Positions 53,377-64,000 of a stretch of DNA of 64,000 nt are shown piece by piece. The translations under genes and the position numbers were made by a program. This stretch comes from Ovis canadensis (lineage: Eukaryota > Chordata > Mammalia > Artiodactyla > Bovidae). The number at the start of each line of letters is the position of its first letter. Positions within the stretch are counted from its first letter, which is position 1. The notes below the pieces were generated by a model that ran no database searches, was not told where the DNA came from, and saw only the letters and a program-made list of their open reading frames with translations. The stretch is taken from NCBI RefSeq assembly GCF_042477335.2, contig NC_091246.1, positions 252,096,501 to 252,160,500 on the forward strand. Direction: 5' to 3'.

Positions 53377-53814
53377 GGCCATCATAAGGATGACTGGGTC
53401 ATTTTTATGTATAAGCTAAAGAAAGCTACCAACCCTTTGCTGTCAACCTAGAACCTGCCCCATCCCCTCTACGAGGCACAGAAAGGACAAGCCTACCTTG
53501 CCCCACTGTGAGTCCATTTTCTATCCTTTATATTGTGGAAGGGGTTCAGCTTTGCCACCATAAAGCGGTAGCCAGTCTGGCCTCCATGCTGAACGGTGGT
53601 AATTTACAAAGCCCAGGGGAGCCGTGTATTTGGTTACAGACCAAGTGAAGATGTGAAAGCATCAAGAGAAGTAATATGACACAGCCCTTTCTCTGATTCA
53701 CAATTAAATATTCCCTCCAGCTCTAATATCACCTCCTACAGGAAGCCTTCCAAGGTTTCGCAAGTTACCCGTAGACCAAGGACTACCATCTCTCTATCCT
53801 CAGATTATTGTTGC

Positions 53815-54043
53815 TGTTGTTCAGTCAATAAGTCATGTCTGACTGTTTGTGACTCCGTGAACTGTAGCCCACCAGGCTTCTCTATCCTCCGCTGCTTCCC
53901 AGAGTTTGTTAAAATTCGCGTCAACTGAGTCAGCAATGATATCTAACCATCTCATCCTCTGCTGCCTTCTCCTCCTTTTGCCTTCAATATTTCCCAACAG
54001 CAAGGTCTTTTCTAATGAGTAGGCTCTACGCATCAGATTCTAA
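53815..54043 (-). mobile_element. BovB LINE 3' fragment, diverged
   Basis: TTGTTCAGTCAATAAGTCAT, GTCAACTGAGTCAGCAATGA, TTTCTAATGAGTAGGCTCTA. Older than most BovB copies here. Confidence 0.88.
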
Positions 54044-54507
54044 TCCTCAGATTAGGCCCAGGCATTTGAGAAAGGGTGAATGAGTGAATGAGTGAATGAC
54101 TGATATATGGCGGGAATGTGAGAATGAATAGGTGAGTGTGTCTGTGCCTCGCAGATAGACCTGCCCATTTTACGAAAATCTATGGGGGGTTTCCTGTGCG
54201 CCAGGCTCCCTGACGGGCACTGCGGTACAAAGAGAGCAAGACAGACCAGCTCCCTGCTTACAGGAAGCTTCTATTCTAATCAGGGAAATAGTCCATCCAC
54301 AGGAAACAAGTACGTCCCTGATTTCGGATAACGAGAGTGCTATGGAGAAAATACACAGTTTTACAGGAGACAGAGTATCTGGGGGAGCAGAGGTGTTGTA
54401 AGGTAAGGGGAGCGGGGAAGGCCTCTCCGAGAAGGTGGCGTTTGAGCTCTGGATGACTGTGGGAGCACTTGTTCTCAAGTGCTTGTTCAGCTCATTTCAA
54501 AAGCTTT

Positions 54508-54626
54508 CTTCTTGCTTTTTGGCAGTGCTGCAGGGCATGCGGGATCTTAGTTCCCCAATCATGGATCAAACCCTCACCCCCTGGTGTGGAAACACAGTCT
54601 TAACCACTGCATTGTCAGGGAAGTCC
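54508..54626 (-). mobile_element. CHR-type SINE with 10 bp TSD
   Basis: GGGATCTTAGTTCCCCAATC and ACTGCATTGTCAGGGAAGTC on plus. Perfect CAAAAGCTTT at 54498-54507 and 54627-54636. Confidence 0.92.
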
Positions 54627-54754
54627 CAAAAGCTTTATTTGTGAAAATAAAATTTCAAGAGCATGTCTGATATTTTCTTTTTCTTCACAGTGGTTACTGC
54701 ATGCTATTCATCACTGTGAGACAGCAGATACAATGGCAAGCACATGAGATTTGA

Positions 54755-54890
54755 AAATGGACTACCCGGGTCCAAGGCCAGCCTCTATCACTTATCAGCT
54801 ATGGACCTTAGGTAAGTTATTTAAGTACAGGAGCCTCCATTTCCCCATCCAGAAATGGGGATGATGACGGTGATGATGATATTTACAAAA
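54755..54890 (+). mobile_element. MIR SINE relic
   Basis: TCCAAGGCCAGCCTCTATCA, ACCTTAGGTAAGTTATTTAA, CCCCATCCAGAAATGGGGAT. An L2-like patch precedes it at about 54185-54375 (GCTCCCTGCTTACAGGAAGC). Confidence 0.75.
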
Positions 54891-55234
54891 TAGATAACAA
54901 GCTGTCCACCAAAAGCCCACACTTCCTCTTCCATAGCGTGAACTGCCCGACCATGGTCTCTGTTTTCCAGCCCCTTTTGTATCCAGATGCAAAGACAAAT
55001 TTTTACCACTGAGAAATGTGTCACTTCCAGACCAGGGTCCCTGAGCCGCCGCAAAGAGGAACACCACCCAGTGAGCAGGAACACCCGCAGTGGACTGTTA
55101 AAGGTGATTGTGTTAGACCTCTGAAATGTTAGGTTGTATTTGTGATATAGCATCCCGTACTATATCGCTAACTAATACAGCCTTAAAAGAGCTGTGCAAA
55201 TGGAATGAGTGTGCCATGCAGTGCCTACTCAGAG

Positions 55235-55735
55235 TGCTTGCTGGATGGCCATAACTGAATACAGCGGCTTGCCATGAAAAGGAATGAGCTGAGTCATTTG
55301 TAGAGAAGTGAGTGGATCTGGAGTCCGTCATACAGAGTGAAGTAAGTCAGAGAGAGAGAAACAAATATTGTATATTAATGCATATATGTGGAATCTAGAA
55401 AAATGGCACAGATGAAGCTGTTTGCCGGACAAGAGTAGAAACACAGACGTGGAGAGCGGCTGTGTGCGCTTGGGGCTGGGGGTAGGATGAGTCGGGAGAC
55501 TGGGATTGACGTGCATACACCGCGTGAGTTGAACCTGCCGTATAGCACTGGGCGCCCAGAGCAGTGTTCCGGGATGGCCTAGAGGGGTGGGAGAGTAGGA
55601 AGGGAGGCTGGATAGGGAGGAGATGTATGGATCCATATAGCTGATGGTCTTTGTTGTAAAGCAGAAACTAATACAACATTATAAAGCAACTATACCCCCA
55701 GTAAATAAAAATTAAATAAGTAAATACAGGGCTTT
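55235..55735 (+). mobile_element. L1 3' end (same family as 11765-12172)
   Basis: GAATCTAGAAAAATGGCACA, GTGGAGAGCGGCTGTGTGCG, AGAGGGGTGGGAGAGTAGG, GCAGAAACTAATACAACATT, then AAATAAAAATTAAATAA. Confidence 0.9.
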
Positions 55736-55775
55736 GAATCCTCTGAAATCAGCCTCATGAGATTTTTGACCCCCT

Positions 55776-55883
55776 AACTCCGGGAGTTGGTGATGGACAG
55801 GGAGGCCTGCTGTGCTGCGATTCATGGGGTTGAGAAGAGTCAGACACGACTGAACGACTGAACTGAACTGAACTGAACTGAAC
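55776..55883 (+). mobile_element. BovB 3' tip, 108 bp
   Basis: CTCCGGGAGTTGGTGATGGA to GACTGAACGACTGAACTGAA with five ACTGA-type end repeats. Confidence 0.93.
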
Positions 55884-55884
55884 C

Positions 55885-56755
55885 CCCTTGACCTTACCCA
55901 AAGGAAATGGCTTTTACTATAATAGATACTTTTTTCTTAAAAGGTTAGTGACTATAGGGTGAGAAATCCTGGGACCATTTCTGACTTGTGTTGTCAATTT
56001 TTTAAAATTTCTTGGGGTACAGGAGGAGAGAATCTTGCTCAACCAAGTAATCTCTTTCCTCCTTGAGCTCAGAATTAGCAGTAGAACTTGAAGATCAAGA
56101 GCATCTCCCAAGATCTAAAACGTCTCTTCTCTCTTCCTCCTCCTCCTCCTCCTTCAGGACACTTCTGTGATGAGACCCCTGCAAGGCTTTTGGTTCTCAG
56201 ACATCTAAGAGGGAAGAAGACAACTATATGTCTCATGTTTCCATCCACCTGAAAACGAGGTAATAAATATCATGCTCCTAGCGCAGCAAATGGCACAGGG
56301 TAGGAATTCAGCAATGACGTATCGTCGTCTCAGCCAAAACTAAAAACAGCTCTACTGGAGTGATTTTCCCCACTGGACTAATGTGAAAACAGAGGCTCAA
56401 AGAGCTCAAATATATAGCATTATTGTATCACTAAAGGCCTGGTATATGTTTTATCTAAATTTAATTTTTACAACCCTATACAGAATGCATGATATTGGTA
56501 TTATTGTACTCATTTTCCATCAGGGCCACCCTGATGGCTCAAAGGCTGGCCACAGTCTGAGCTAAAGCTTGCTTATTTCTATCTTGCCCCATCTCCTAGA
56601 GTATAGCCCTTTTGAGTCTCAGCTAAAAGTGGGAATGGTTTGCCAGGATCCTTACCCTTGATGGGGTTCAAAATTCTACTTTAGTTCCACTAGCTCTGAG
56701 AGAGCTACTTATTGATATCAGCAAATGTGTGGAACAATCCAAGTGACCCTGCATG
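55885..56755. other. Upstream intergenic DNA, no feature named
   Basis: Includes a short (TCC)6 tract near 56140-56158. No gene supported. Confidence 0.35.
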
Positions 56756-56759
56756 TAGG

Positions 56760-57362
56760 GCTCAGCTTTTTTGGATCCTGTCTTTTCTCAGATCTCAACC
56801 AATACTGCTTACTATCTTGTTAGCTGTTTGACACTTTTAGGATGTTTTTGCATGTTATACAGCTCAGCTAAGTATCTCTGTTGCCGGGGAGAACTGACTC
56901 CACTCTGGATCTGTTTCTTTTACATTAACCTTTGCTTCCTGTTGCCTTGTTCGCTGATAGGACACTGTTTATACATAATGGCCTGCCTTGGGGAATATTA
57001 AGGCTGAATATTAACGCTCCTTTGCTCAGGACCCTATCCACCTATGAATGGCTACAGGAAGGAAGAAATTAACACACATACCCCCTCGCAGAAGCTTGCC
57101 ATTCTAGGGTGTATTGGCAAGATTAATGGCCTTTTTACTTTGCTTCCTCACCTCTCGCTTCTCACCCCTGTGCTATGAAAGAACCGGGCTTCCAGACCCA
57201 GACAGGATGGTTATTTTGAGACATTAGTCTGCCATCTTCTTGGGGCCAGCTTTCCAAATAAAGTTGTATGCCTTCCCTCAATGTGTTGTCTCTTGACAAC
57301 AATGTGTTGGATTTATTGGCCTGTCACATGATGAGTAGAGCAAGCTTGGACTCAGGTAACAT
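56760..57362 (+). mobile_element. Solo-LTR-like segment 2 (endogenous retroelement)
   Basis: U3-like text followed by CTGTGCTATGAAAGAACCGG, AATAAA at 57257-57262, U5-like TTCCCTCAATGTGTTGTCTC and an end near GGACTCAGGTAACA. No adjoining internal genes seen. Left border uncertain. Confidence 0.45.
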
Positions 57363-57533
57363 CTCCAGCTTCTAGCTATTACTGGATACAAAAACTTAGG
57401 AATAGTTGTACTCAGAGATCACAAAACTTTTAAATAGTACAGGCGGGATTGGGGTAAGAGATATATCTGTTTCAAACCCCAGATTCTGTCTTCTACATTG
57501 CACTGCTCAGTCTAGATAATGATATCAATTGAC

Positions 57534-57612
57534 AGAAGATTGATAGATAAAAGATAGTTAGATAAAGATAGATCAATAGATGGATAGACAGATAGATACA
57601 GACAGATAGAAA
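57534..57612 (+). repeat. Interrupted (GATA)n microsatellite
   Basis: AGATTGATAGATAAAAGATA ... GATGGATAGACAGATAGATA: diverged GATA/GACA units. Confidence 0.9.
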
Positions 57613-57845
57613 CTCAACATGTATCAAGATCCTGCTATGTCAGGCACTCTGTTCTAAAAACTAGATTTTTTTAACTCACTCAATTTTCACAACAATCCTG
57701 TAAGTTAAGGACTAGCATTATTCCTGTTTTACAGATGAGGAAATTCAGGCACAGAGATATTAATAAATTAGCCCAAAGCCACACAAGCAGCAAGAGTTGA
57801 GCTGTGAGGATTCAAACCTGAGAGTCCACTCCAGAGTCTGTGCTC
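57613..57845 (-). mobile_element. MIR SINE relic
   Basis: CTATGTCAGGCACTCTGTTC, TTTTACAGATGAGGAAATTC, GCCCAAAGCCACACAAGCAG and AGTCTGTGCTCCTACA in reverse MIR order. Confidence 0.85.
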
Positions 57846-58489
57846 CTACACAGAAAGTTTTAAACAGAACTTTTGTGTCGTCAAGGGTCTCAGAGTCACT
57901 TATCTTACCACAAAGATTCAGGCACAAATGTCAATCCAAGGACTCTTGGCTCTCCAAGATGGAGCGCCACGCTATTTCCACCTATACCTGCCCGAGTCTG
58001 TACAGAACAAAGTCTTCAGTTGCAGGGAACAGGAAGTGTTGCTCTGAAAACAAATCTTCAGTTCTTAAGCTGCAACCATCCTCATCGTTTCTGTCAGATG
58101 TTGTTCTCCAAGGGAGACCGGGACAGTTTACAGGCTAATCAGTGCTCTGCCAGCCTCATAAATTGGGAGACATGGGCGGGGCAGTGAAGGGGAAAATGTT
58201 TTATTGTCCCCATTTTACAAAGGCAGGTTTCAAGCCAAAGCAGGTGAGTCATCCACAGAGATCAGAATCCAGCGCCCATTCCATTCCGCTCCCCCCACCC
58301 CGAATTCCCTACAGCAGTGGGGGGACTTTACCCCAGTGGAGAGAAAGCCGCTTGTCTTCTAAGAAACATGCAGAGTAGACACTGGACTGCCAGGAAGAGG
58401 GTGACGGGAGACAGGTGCACGCCAGGCCCATGAGTCTCCCTAGGGATTGGGTGATCCCGCATCTTGAATTTTCAGGGCATTAATGACTC

Positions 58490-58700
58490 TCCAAGTTACT
58501 ATTAACTGAGCATTCCCCACTGTTTTAAAAACCCCTTCATGTATTATTTCTTTAATTCTCACATAACCTTGTAATGAGAATTCTATCATGACCCTCACTT
58601 TCAGATTGGAAAACTGAGGCCTGGGGAGGTTAAGACCCTCGCCATAGCCATCTGGTTAGGAAGCAGCAGGACTTTGGTCCAACACTCTGAAGTCAGTGAT
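58490..58700 (-). mobile_element. MIR SINE relic
   Basis: TTCTTTAATTCTCACATAAC, GATTGGAAAACTGAGGCCTG, AGGTTAAGACCCTCGCCAT. Confidence 0.75.
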
Positions 58701-59195
58701 CTTCCACTGCCTTTCCCTCGCCACGTACAGATGTGTCCCTAGATATCAAAAGACAGAGTGGGACAGACAGCTTCCCTGGGGCCCATGCTCCCTCAGTCAT
58801 CTGAGGAAGCGAAAACCCAGAGCAAATGGCACTGGGAAGGGGAGAGGGTGTCCCTGAAAGTAGCAGGTGGTGTGTGCTTGTCCAAGTGGCAACCTGGACA
58901 CACCTGGACACGCCTGCTCCACCACCCAGATGGGGCCAATGCCACTCGGGTCAGGCTCTTTCAACTGTTATTGTGTTCTCATGTCTTCAGAGTTGTACAA
59001 AGGTCACGTCCCATGAGGGGGGGGCTCCTGAGGATGCCTATTCCCACCTTATCTGAGCAAGAAGCTTGGAGAATGTTTAGCCACTGAGGCCCACGCACTA
59101 GAAAGGCTTCTCCAGGACAAGGTAAGTGCCACCTCAATTGCATGACTTTGGAAGGGTGTTTGTGCCTCCAGACAAGACCTTCTGTACTGACATGT
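58700..59195. other. Upstream intergenic DNA, no gene supported
   Basis: Overlapping open frames of 76-109 codons (58758-59087) show no domain or signal sequence; treated as chance. Confidence 0.4.
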
Positions 59196-59207
59196 TACAC
59201 TAGCTTA

Positions 59208-59416
59208 GTGTTTTTTTAATATTAATTAACTTTTTTTCTTTTAATTGGCTGCCGTGGTTCCTCACGGTGGCCCTCAGGCTTCTGTAGTTGCAGTATGCTG
59301 GCTTTAGAGTGCTTGGGCTGAGCAGGTTCCCCTCAGCGTATTGGATCTTAGTTCCCTGACCAGGGATTGAACCCATGTACCCAGCATTGGAAGGCGATTC
59401 TTAACCACGGGACCAC
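59208..59416 (-). mobile_element. CHR-type SINE with 10 bp TSD
   Basis: GGCTGCCGTGGTTCCTCACG, GGATCTTAGTTCCCTGACCA, GGGATTGAACCCATG. Perfect CACTAGCTTA at 59198-59207 and 59417-59426. Confidence 0.92.
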
Positions 59417-59791
59417 CACTAGCTTAAATTCCACAATTAAATCTGTCCTTTTTGGGTAAAAAAGAAGGGAAACTTCTTTCAAAATGTAAGCATTACCAGG
59501 AGGGTTCTAAATTTTGCCAATTTTAATTTTTTCTCACATAAAAATGTTTTCCCCTCCAAACTTTCATCTGCTGAGAATCTGACCCATAAAGGCTCCCCCA
59601 ATAAGTATAGTATTTGTTTATGATCCGATAAGTGATCAAAAATTAGTACTCAAATAAAGAAGTCACAGTCTAAAGTTGGAGAGAAAACTCAAGGGAAACC
59701 ATGTTTCAACCACTCCCTCTGTTTTTTTTTTTTAAATGAAGTGATCATATAGCTTAGTTGTATTAATTTGTTCTTTGAGGGAAGTCTATAA

Positions 59792-59826
59792 AGATAAAGA
59801 TAGAGATAGAGATAGAGATAGAGCTA
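59792..59826 (+). repeat. (GATAGA)n microsatellite
   Basis: GATAAAGATAGAGATAGAGA and on, about five AGATAG units. Confidence 0.9.
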
Positions 59827-59871
59827 TATAAGTTTTATAATGTTCCACAAACAGCGCAAAGTGCATGCGTG

Positions 59872-60091
59872 TGTGTGCCAAGTCGCTTCAGTCGTGCCCA
59901 ACTCTTTGCTACCCTACAGACCGTAGCCCACCAGGCTCCTTTGTCCATGGGATTCTCCAGGCAAGAATACTGGAGTGGGTTGCCATGCCCTCCTCAGGGG
60001 GATCTTCCCAACCCAGGGGCTGAACCCACATCTCTGCATCTCCTGCATTGACAGGCAGGTTCTTTACCACCAGCGCCACCTAGGAAGCCCA
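59872..60091 (-). mobile_element. Bov-tA SINE
   Basis: AAGTCGCTTCAGTCGTGCCC through GGGATCTTCCCAACCCAGGG to CAGCGCCACCTAGGAAGCCC. Confidence 0.93.
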
Positions 60092-60139
60092 CTGTAACTA
60101 AAGATGCTTTACGTTCAACTGAACCATTTTTCTTTTTTT

Positions 60140-60270
60140 AAGTGGATTTTTTTTTTTTGGCCGCATCATGGGACTTGTAGGATCTCAGTTCCCCAAACAG
60201 GTATTGCAGCCAAGCCACAGCAGCGAAAGCTCCAAATCCTAATTACTGGGTCATCAGGGGATTCTCAGCA
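60140..60270 (-). mobile_element. CHR-type SINE, partial and diverged
   Basis: TTTTTTTGGCCGCATCATGG, GGATCTCAGTTCCCCAAACA, GGTCATCAGGGGATTC. Confidence 0.7.
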
Positions 60271-60274
60271 CCTG

Positions 60275-60985
60275 AGAAATTTTTAAAACCACTGGATTCA
60301 GCTGACTGGCCTTGCTAGCATTCATCCATTCTTTAGAATACACTACCCTGTGAAGCTGTCTTTCATCAATCATCTTTCTGGGTATCTCAGCATCAGCAAG
60401 AAAAGCTGTCAAAAGGGCTCAGTACAGAGCCTGGGATACAGTAAGCCGAGACTATATTACAACTGGTATCACTGGTATTTGGGGACTTGAACTCAGAGAC
60501 TCTTAACATCCAGTCTAGAGTATTTTAATATTACCCAACTCTGTCTCTTAAAGGTCAAGAACACTGACAGAGAGGTAGTAAACACCTCCACCGATGGAGG
60601 GATATAAATGTTCCCTGCAGTCTGAGGACACAGGGCACACGGCAGGCCAGCAGGAGAAAAAGCATCAACCAGAAACCTCCTACCACCGCCGGTTCATCAA
60701 GACTGTGGACAACTAGGAGAAAAGCAGCAGTGGGGTGTCAGGGGAAGACAAGAAAACAGAACAGAAAAAATAGAAAACGTGGTGGGAGAAGAGAGAAACC
60801 GCAGGTCGATGCTCCATCTGTAAAGCTGATGGACGATGTGGATGAGTTTTAATGTCCCTTTCTAGTACTTTATGATGGGAAAGTAGTGAAGAAAGGGTGA
60901 GGGAAGCAGAAAGAGGGTATGTGATGGTGAAGAATGATCCAAAAACCTAAAAGATAGTGCTGAGCCCTTGAGGGCTATGTTGCTT
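60275..60985. other. Upstream intergenic DNA, no feature named
   Basis: No exon or repeat assigned, apart from a possible MIR remnant near 60470-60540 (GGGGACTTGAACTCAGAGAC). Confidence 0.35.
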
Positions 60986-60989
60986 ATCC

Positions 60990-61410
60990 CACTGTTCAGT
61001 CGCCAAGTCATGTCCACCTCTTTGTGACCTCATGGATTGCGGCATGCCAGGCTCCCGTGTCCTCCACTGTCTCCTGAGTTTGCTCAAATTCATGTCCATT
61101 GAGTCAGTGATGCTATCTAAGCATCTCATCCTCTGATGGCCCCTTCTCCTTTTGCCTTCAATCTTTCCCAGCATCAGGGTCTTTTCAAAGCAGTCAGCTC
61201 TTCACAGCAGGTGGCCAAAGTAGCGGAGCTTTAGCATCAGTCCTTCCAATGGTATTCAGAGTTGATTTCCCTTAGGATCGACTGGTTTGATCTCCTTGCT
61301 GTCCAAGGGACTTTCAAGAGTCTTCTCCAACACCACAGTTCAAAAGCATCAATTCTTTGGTGCTCAGCCTCCTTTGTGGTCCCGCTCTCACATCCGTACA
61401 TGACGACTGC
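60990..61410 (-). mobile_element. BovB LINE 3' fragment
   Basis: CTGTTCAGTCGCCAAGTCAT through CTTTTCAAAGCAGTCAGCTC to CTCACATCCGTACATGACGA. Confidence 0.93.
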
Positions 61411-61804
61411 ATATCCCATGAGTGGTATCTAGTCTACAGATAGTACAGCACACCGAAGCAAGAAAAATACCAAACTGTCGTCTCGGCCTGAATTTTCCAC
61501 AAAGACCTCGTCTGTTCTGAATTCATGCCAAGCAACCAACACAGTCCCAGGATCTGGTGGGTGCCCGAGAAGTAATTGTTGTCTCAAATATTATTGTGCT
61601 TTCACTTTATAAAATATGGGAGAAAAGACCAAAGAGTATAAAGGAAAAAATGAGCATCATTCATGAGACCATCACCAATAAATACTAATAGAAAATGATA
61701 CCTGTATTTCTCTGAGTGACTATTATGTGATAAGCATCTTTCAGGATCTTCCTCATCTAGTCATTTACTTAACCACTGTGCATATGTCCAATTTCCTTCC
61801 ATTT

Positions 61805-62037
61805 TTTTCTTTCTTAAAATATTTAATATTCATTTGGCCGTGCCAGGTCTGACTCGTGGTATGCAGGATTTTTCGTTGCAGTGCACAGTCCCTCGAGTTG
61901 TGCATGGGCTCAGCAGTTGCAGTGTGGTGCTTAGTTGCCCCACAGCATATGGGATATTAGTTCCCCAACCAGGAATGAACCCATGTTTCCTGCACTGTTA
62001 GGCAGATTCTTGACAACTGGATCACCAGGGAAGTTCC
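61805..62037 (-). mobile_element. CHR-type SINE
   Basis: TTGGCCGTGCCAGGTCTGAC, GATATTAGTTCCCCAACCAG, ACTGGATCACCAGGGAAGTT. Confidence 0.88.
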
Positions 62038-62074
62038 TACTTTTTTTTCTGTGCATGATAACATAAGTATTTCC

Positions 62075-62285
62075 AACAGTTGTGCTAAGCCCTTTGTATA
62101 TGTTTTCTTATGATCATTCCTTCCACTATTATTTCAATCCTCACAGCAAACTTGTGAGATAACCTGGTTTTTTCCTCCCATTTTACAGATGGAATCACTG
62201 AGGCTTAAGAAGTGCGTTACCTTAGATCACAGGTCTGGTAAACGTCAGGCCCAGGATTTGAACCAAGGTTGGGCTGGCAGTAATG
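62075..62285 (-). mobile_element. MIR SINE relic
   Basis: GTGCTAAGCCCTTTGTATAT, CCCATTTTACAGATGGAATC, TAGATCACAGGTCTGGTAAA. Confidence 0.8.
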
Positions 62286-62289
62286 CCGA

Positions 62290-62890
62290 TGACATCATCC
62301 ATCATTTGTTTTCTCTCTGTCTGTTTCTGTCCCTCTTTCTTTACTGTAAGATGTGACTGGGGAGTGGTGACCTGAATGTCCCCAGGAGGTCTTAAGGCAG
62401 GCTATCAACATAGCATAAGGGCTAAACACGGGAAAGCTGTGTTTATTGTTGTAAATGGCTCAACAGACCCTTGATTCATACCAGCTTTCTGCCGAAGAGA
62501 TAGCCTCGTGATATCCAGTGATCCAACCAGCAAGTTATGGGTAGTGCCAGGGCCCATCCAGTGTTTCCTCTGTGGGAAGCAGAGACCACGATTCCAAGAG
62601 CTCTAATCTCATCAACATACTTTCATGACTGCGGGGACAGTTCGGCCAGGTACAGGAGAGACCTTTCTGATGTCCTGAATCTAGAATTGACAGATGAAAT
62701 CGAGGAATGTTCTGTTGAGCTCGGATTTAGCCATCTATTTAACCGCTGTCAGCGCTATAGACATATTCATATATTTAATTATGGAGATATGCTTATGTTA
62801 AAATATTTTCTATTCTTTCTCTGAAATTGAGTTTTAACTGGGCATATTTGAAACATACTTATGCTGAAAATTATTATGTGTCTGAAATTC
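62290..62890. other. Upstream intergenic DNA, no gene supported
   Basis: A 95-codon open frame (62537-62824) has no recognisable domain and I do not call it. Confidence 0.4.
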
Positions 62891-62905
62891 AAATTAAACT
62901 GGATG

Positions 62906-63171
62906 CTCTTTTTTTAATATTTATTTATTTGGGTGCATCATGTCTTGGTTCTGGCATGTGAGACCTTTCGCTGTGGTACAGGGGTTTCTCTAGTTGCAGC
63001 GTCTTTCTAGCTGTGGCTTGCAGGCCTCAGAGCCCGAGGGCTCAGTAGTTGCCACACATGGGCTTAGTTGCCCTGGAACATGTGGGATCTTAGTTCTCTG
63101 ACTAGGGATTGAACCCACGTCCCCTGCATTGGAAGGTAAATTCCCAGCCACTAGGCCACCAGGGAAGTCCC
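62906..63171 (-). mobile_element. CHR-type SINE with 11 bp TSD
   Basis: TTATTTATTTGGGTGCATCA, AGTTGCCACACATGGGCTTA, GGGATTGAACCCACGTCCCC, AGGCCACCAGGGAAGTCC. Perfect TAAACTGGATG at 62895-62905 and 63172-63182. Confidence 0.94.
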
Positions 63172-63184
63172 TAAACTGGATGTT

Positions 63185-63750
63185 CTGTATTTTTATTTGT
63201 GAAATATGGCAACACTAATGAAAGTTCTTCTTTCAAAGTTTATTTTTTCTTTTCCCCTTCATCTTCTATTTCCTTTTCTACTCTTCACACTATAAGCACC
63301 TATGTTAATTTTATTTAAGAAGTCCATATAATTTACCTTCCATTTGTTTTGTTTGGATATATATGTAAATTTGAAGCTGTATCCTATTAATGTGTTAAAT
63401 CCACACAAATGGAAATGTTTATAAATCTCATTCTGTTCCTACTTGTTTCCTTAACACTTTCTTCTTGAGATCTACCCGTGTTGCCATATATACATCTGGA
63501 TCATTAGTTCTGCATTTTACGTAGTATTTCATTGAATGCGTAAACCAGGTTTTACTTAACAGTCCCCCGGTGGGGGCCGCCTTGGTGACCTCCATCTCCT
63601 GATTTCACAAGCATCTCTGGGTCACACTGTGTGCACATTTATTGTGTGTCAAGTCAATCATGTAGTATTTATTTGCATTTCTCTGGTTATCTTACAGACG
63701 TGCATGAGAGAGTTTCTGAGGAGCATTATTAAGCGTGAGAAAGCTAGTTC
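63185..63750. other. Upstream intergenic DNA, possible old LINE relic
   Basis: A/T-rich text with TTCTTGAGATCTACCCGTGT and TTCATTGAATGCG resembles an old L1-like fragment; not assigned. Confidence 0.3.
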
Positions 63751-63756
63751 ACAGAG

Positions 63757-63893
63757 TATGTGTGTGCTTAGCAGCTAAGTCATGTCTGACTCTTTGCAAC
63801 CCCATGGACTGTAGCCCTCCAGGCTCCTCTGTCCATGGGATTCTCCAGGCAAGAATACTGGAATGAGTTGCCATTTCCTCCTCTGGGGGTCAT
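63757..63893 (-). mobile_element. Bov-tA SINE, truncated
   Basis: AGCTAAGTCATGTCTGACTC to GCCATTTCCTCCTCTGGGGG; the head half is missing. Confidence 0.9.
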
Positions 63894-63941
63894 ACACATG
63901 TGTGATATTCAAAATATTTAACAATCACTGAGATGCAGACA

Positions 63942-64000
63942 CTGGGAATTCCTTGGCGTTCAGTGGTTAGGACTTCACACCTTCGATGCTGAGGGCCTGG
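63942..64000 (+). mobile_element. CHR-type SINE, cut by window end
   Basis: GGGAATTCCTTGGCGTTCAG and TGGTTAGGACTTCACACCTT are the tRNA-like head of a CHR SINE. Confidence 0.85.

Noticed and set aside
38190-64000. RNF186, the usual 5' neighbour
   Set aside because: No RING-type CxxC spacing in a frame of suitable length was found; probably beyond the window.

Overview
This is a mammalian nuclear DNA window from a ruminant, most likely a bovid. The evidence is many copies of BovB (RTE-type LINE), Bov-tA/Bov-A2 tRNA-related SINEs and cetartiodactyl CHR-type SINEs, with ruminant L1 3' ends, over older mammalian MIR, L2 and hAT relics. Repeat family names are given from memory of the families, not from a search.

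The one gene I can support is OTUD3, an OTU-family deubiquitinase, on the minus strand. All eight coding exons are present (37819 down to 9013). Every junction is GT-AG, the phases join without a break, and the product is 395 residues with the catalytic Asp73/Cys76/His182 constellation. Exon 1 lies in a CpG island (about 37380-38190) with an NRF1-like site, GC boxes and a CACGTG E-box. A 3' UTR of about 4.7 kb can be inferred, running from the stop codon to an AATAAA signal at 4265-4270.

Layout: 1-4250 is sequence downstream of OTUD3, with one truncated BovB and a CpG-dense patch around 3480-3850. 4250-9012 is the inferred 3' UTR, free of recognisable interspersed repeats. 9013-37819 is the coding part of the gene; its introns carry L1, BovB, SINE, MIR and hAT copies, several nested. 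36715-37376 is an 11-copy minisatellite in intron 1, about 220 bp from the exon 1 splice donor. 37380-38190 is the promoter CpG island. 38190-64000 is repeat-rich upstream DNA with no gene I can support: nested BovB/SINE/L1, a (CTG)16 tract, two LTR-like segments and many SINEs, several with intact target-site duplications.

I see no unknown multi-gene system. The most unusual structure is the minisatellite beside the OTUD3 promoter. It appears to have grown from an L2-like LINE fragment, with length change confined to adjacent T and G runs.
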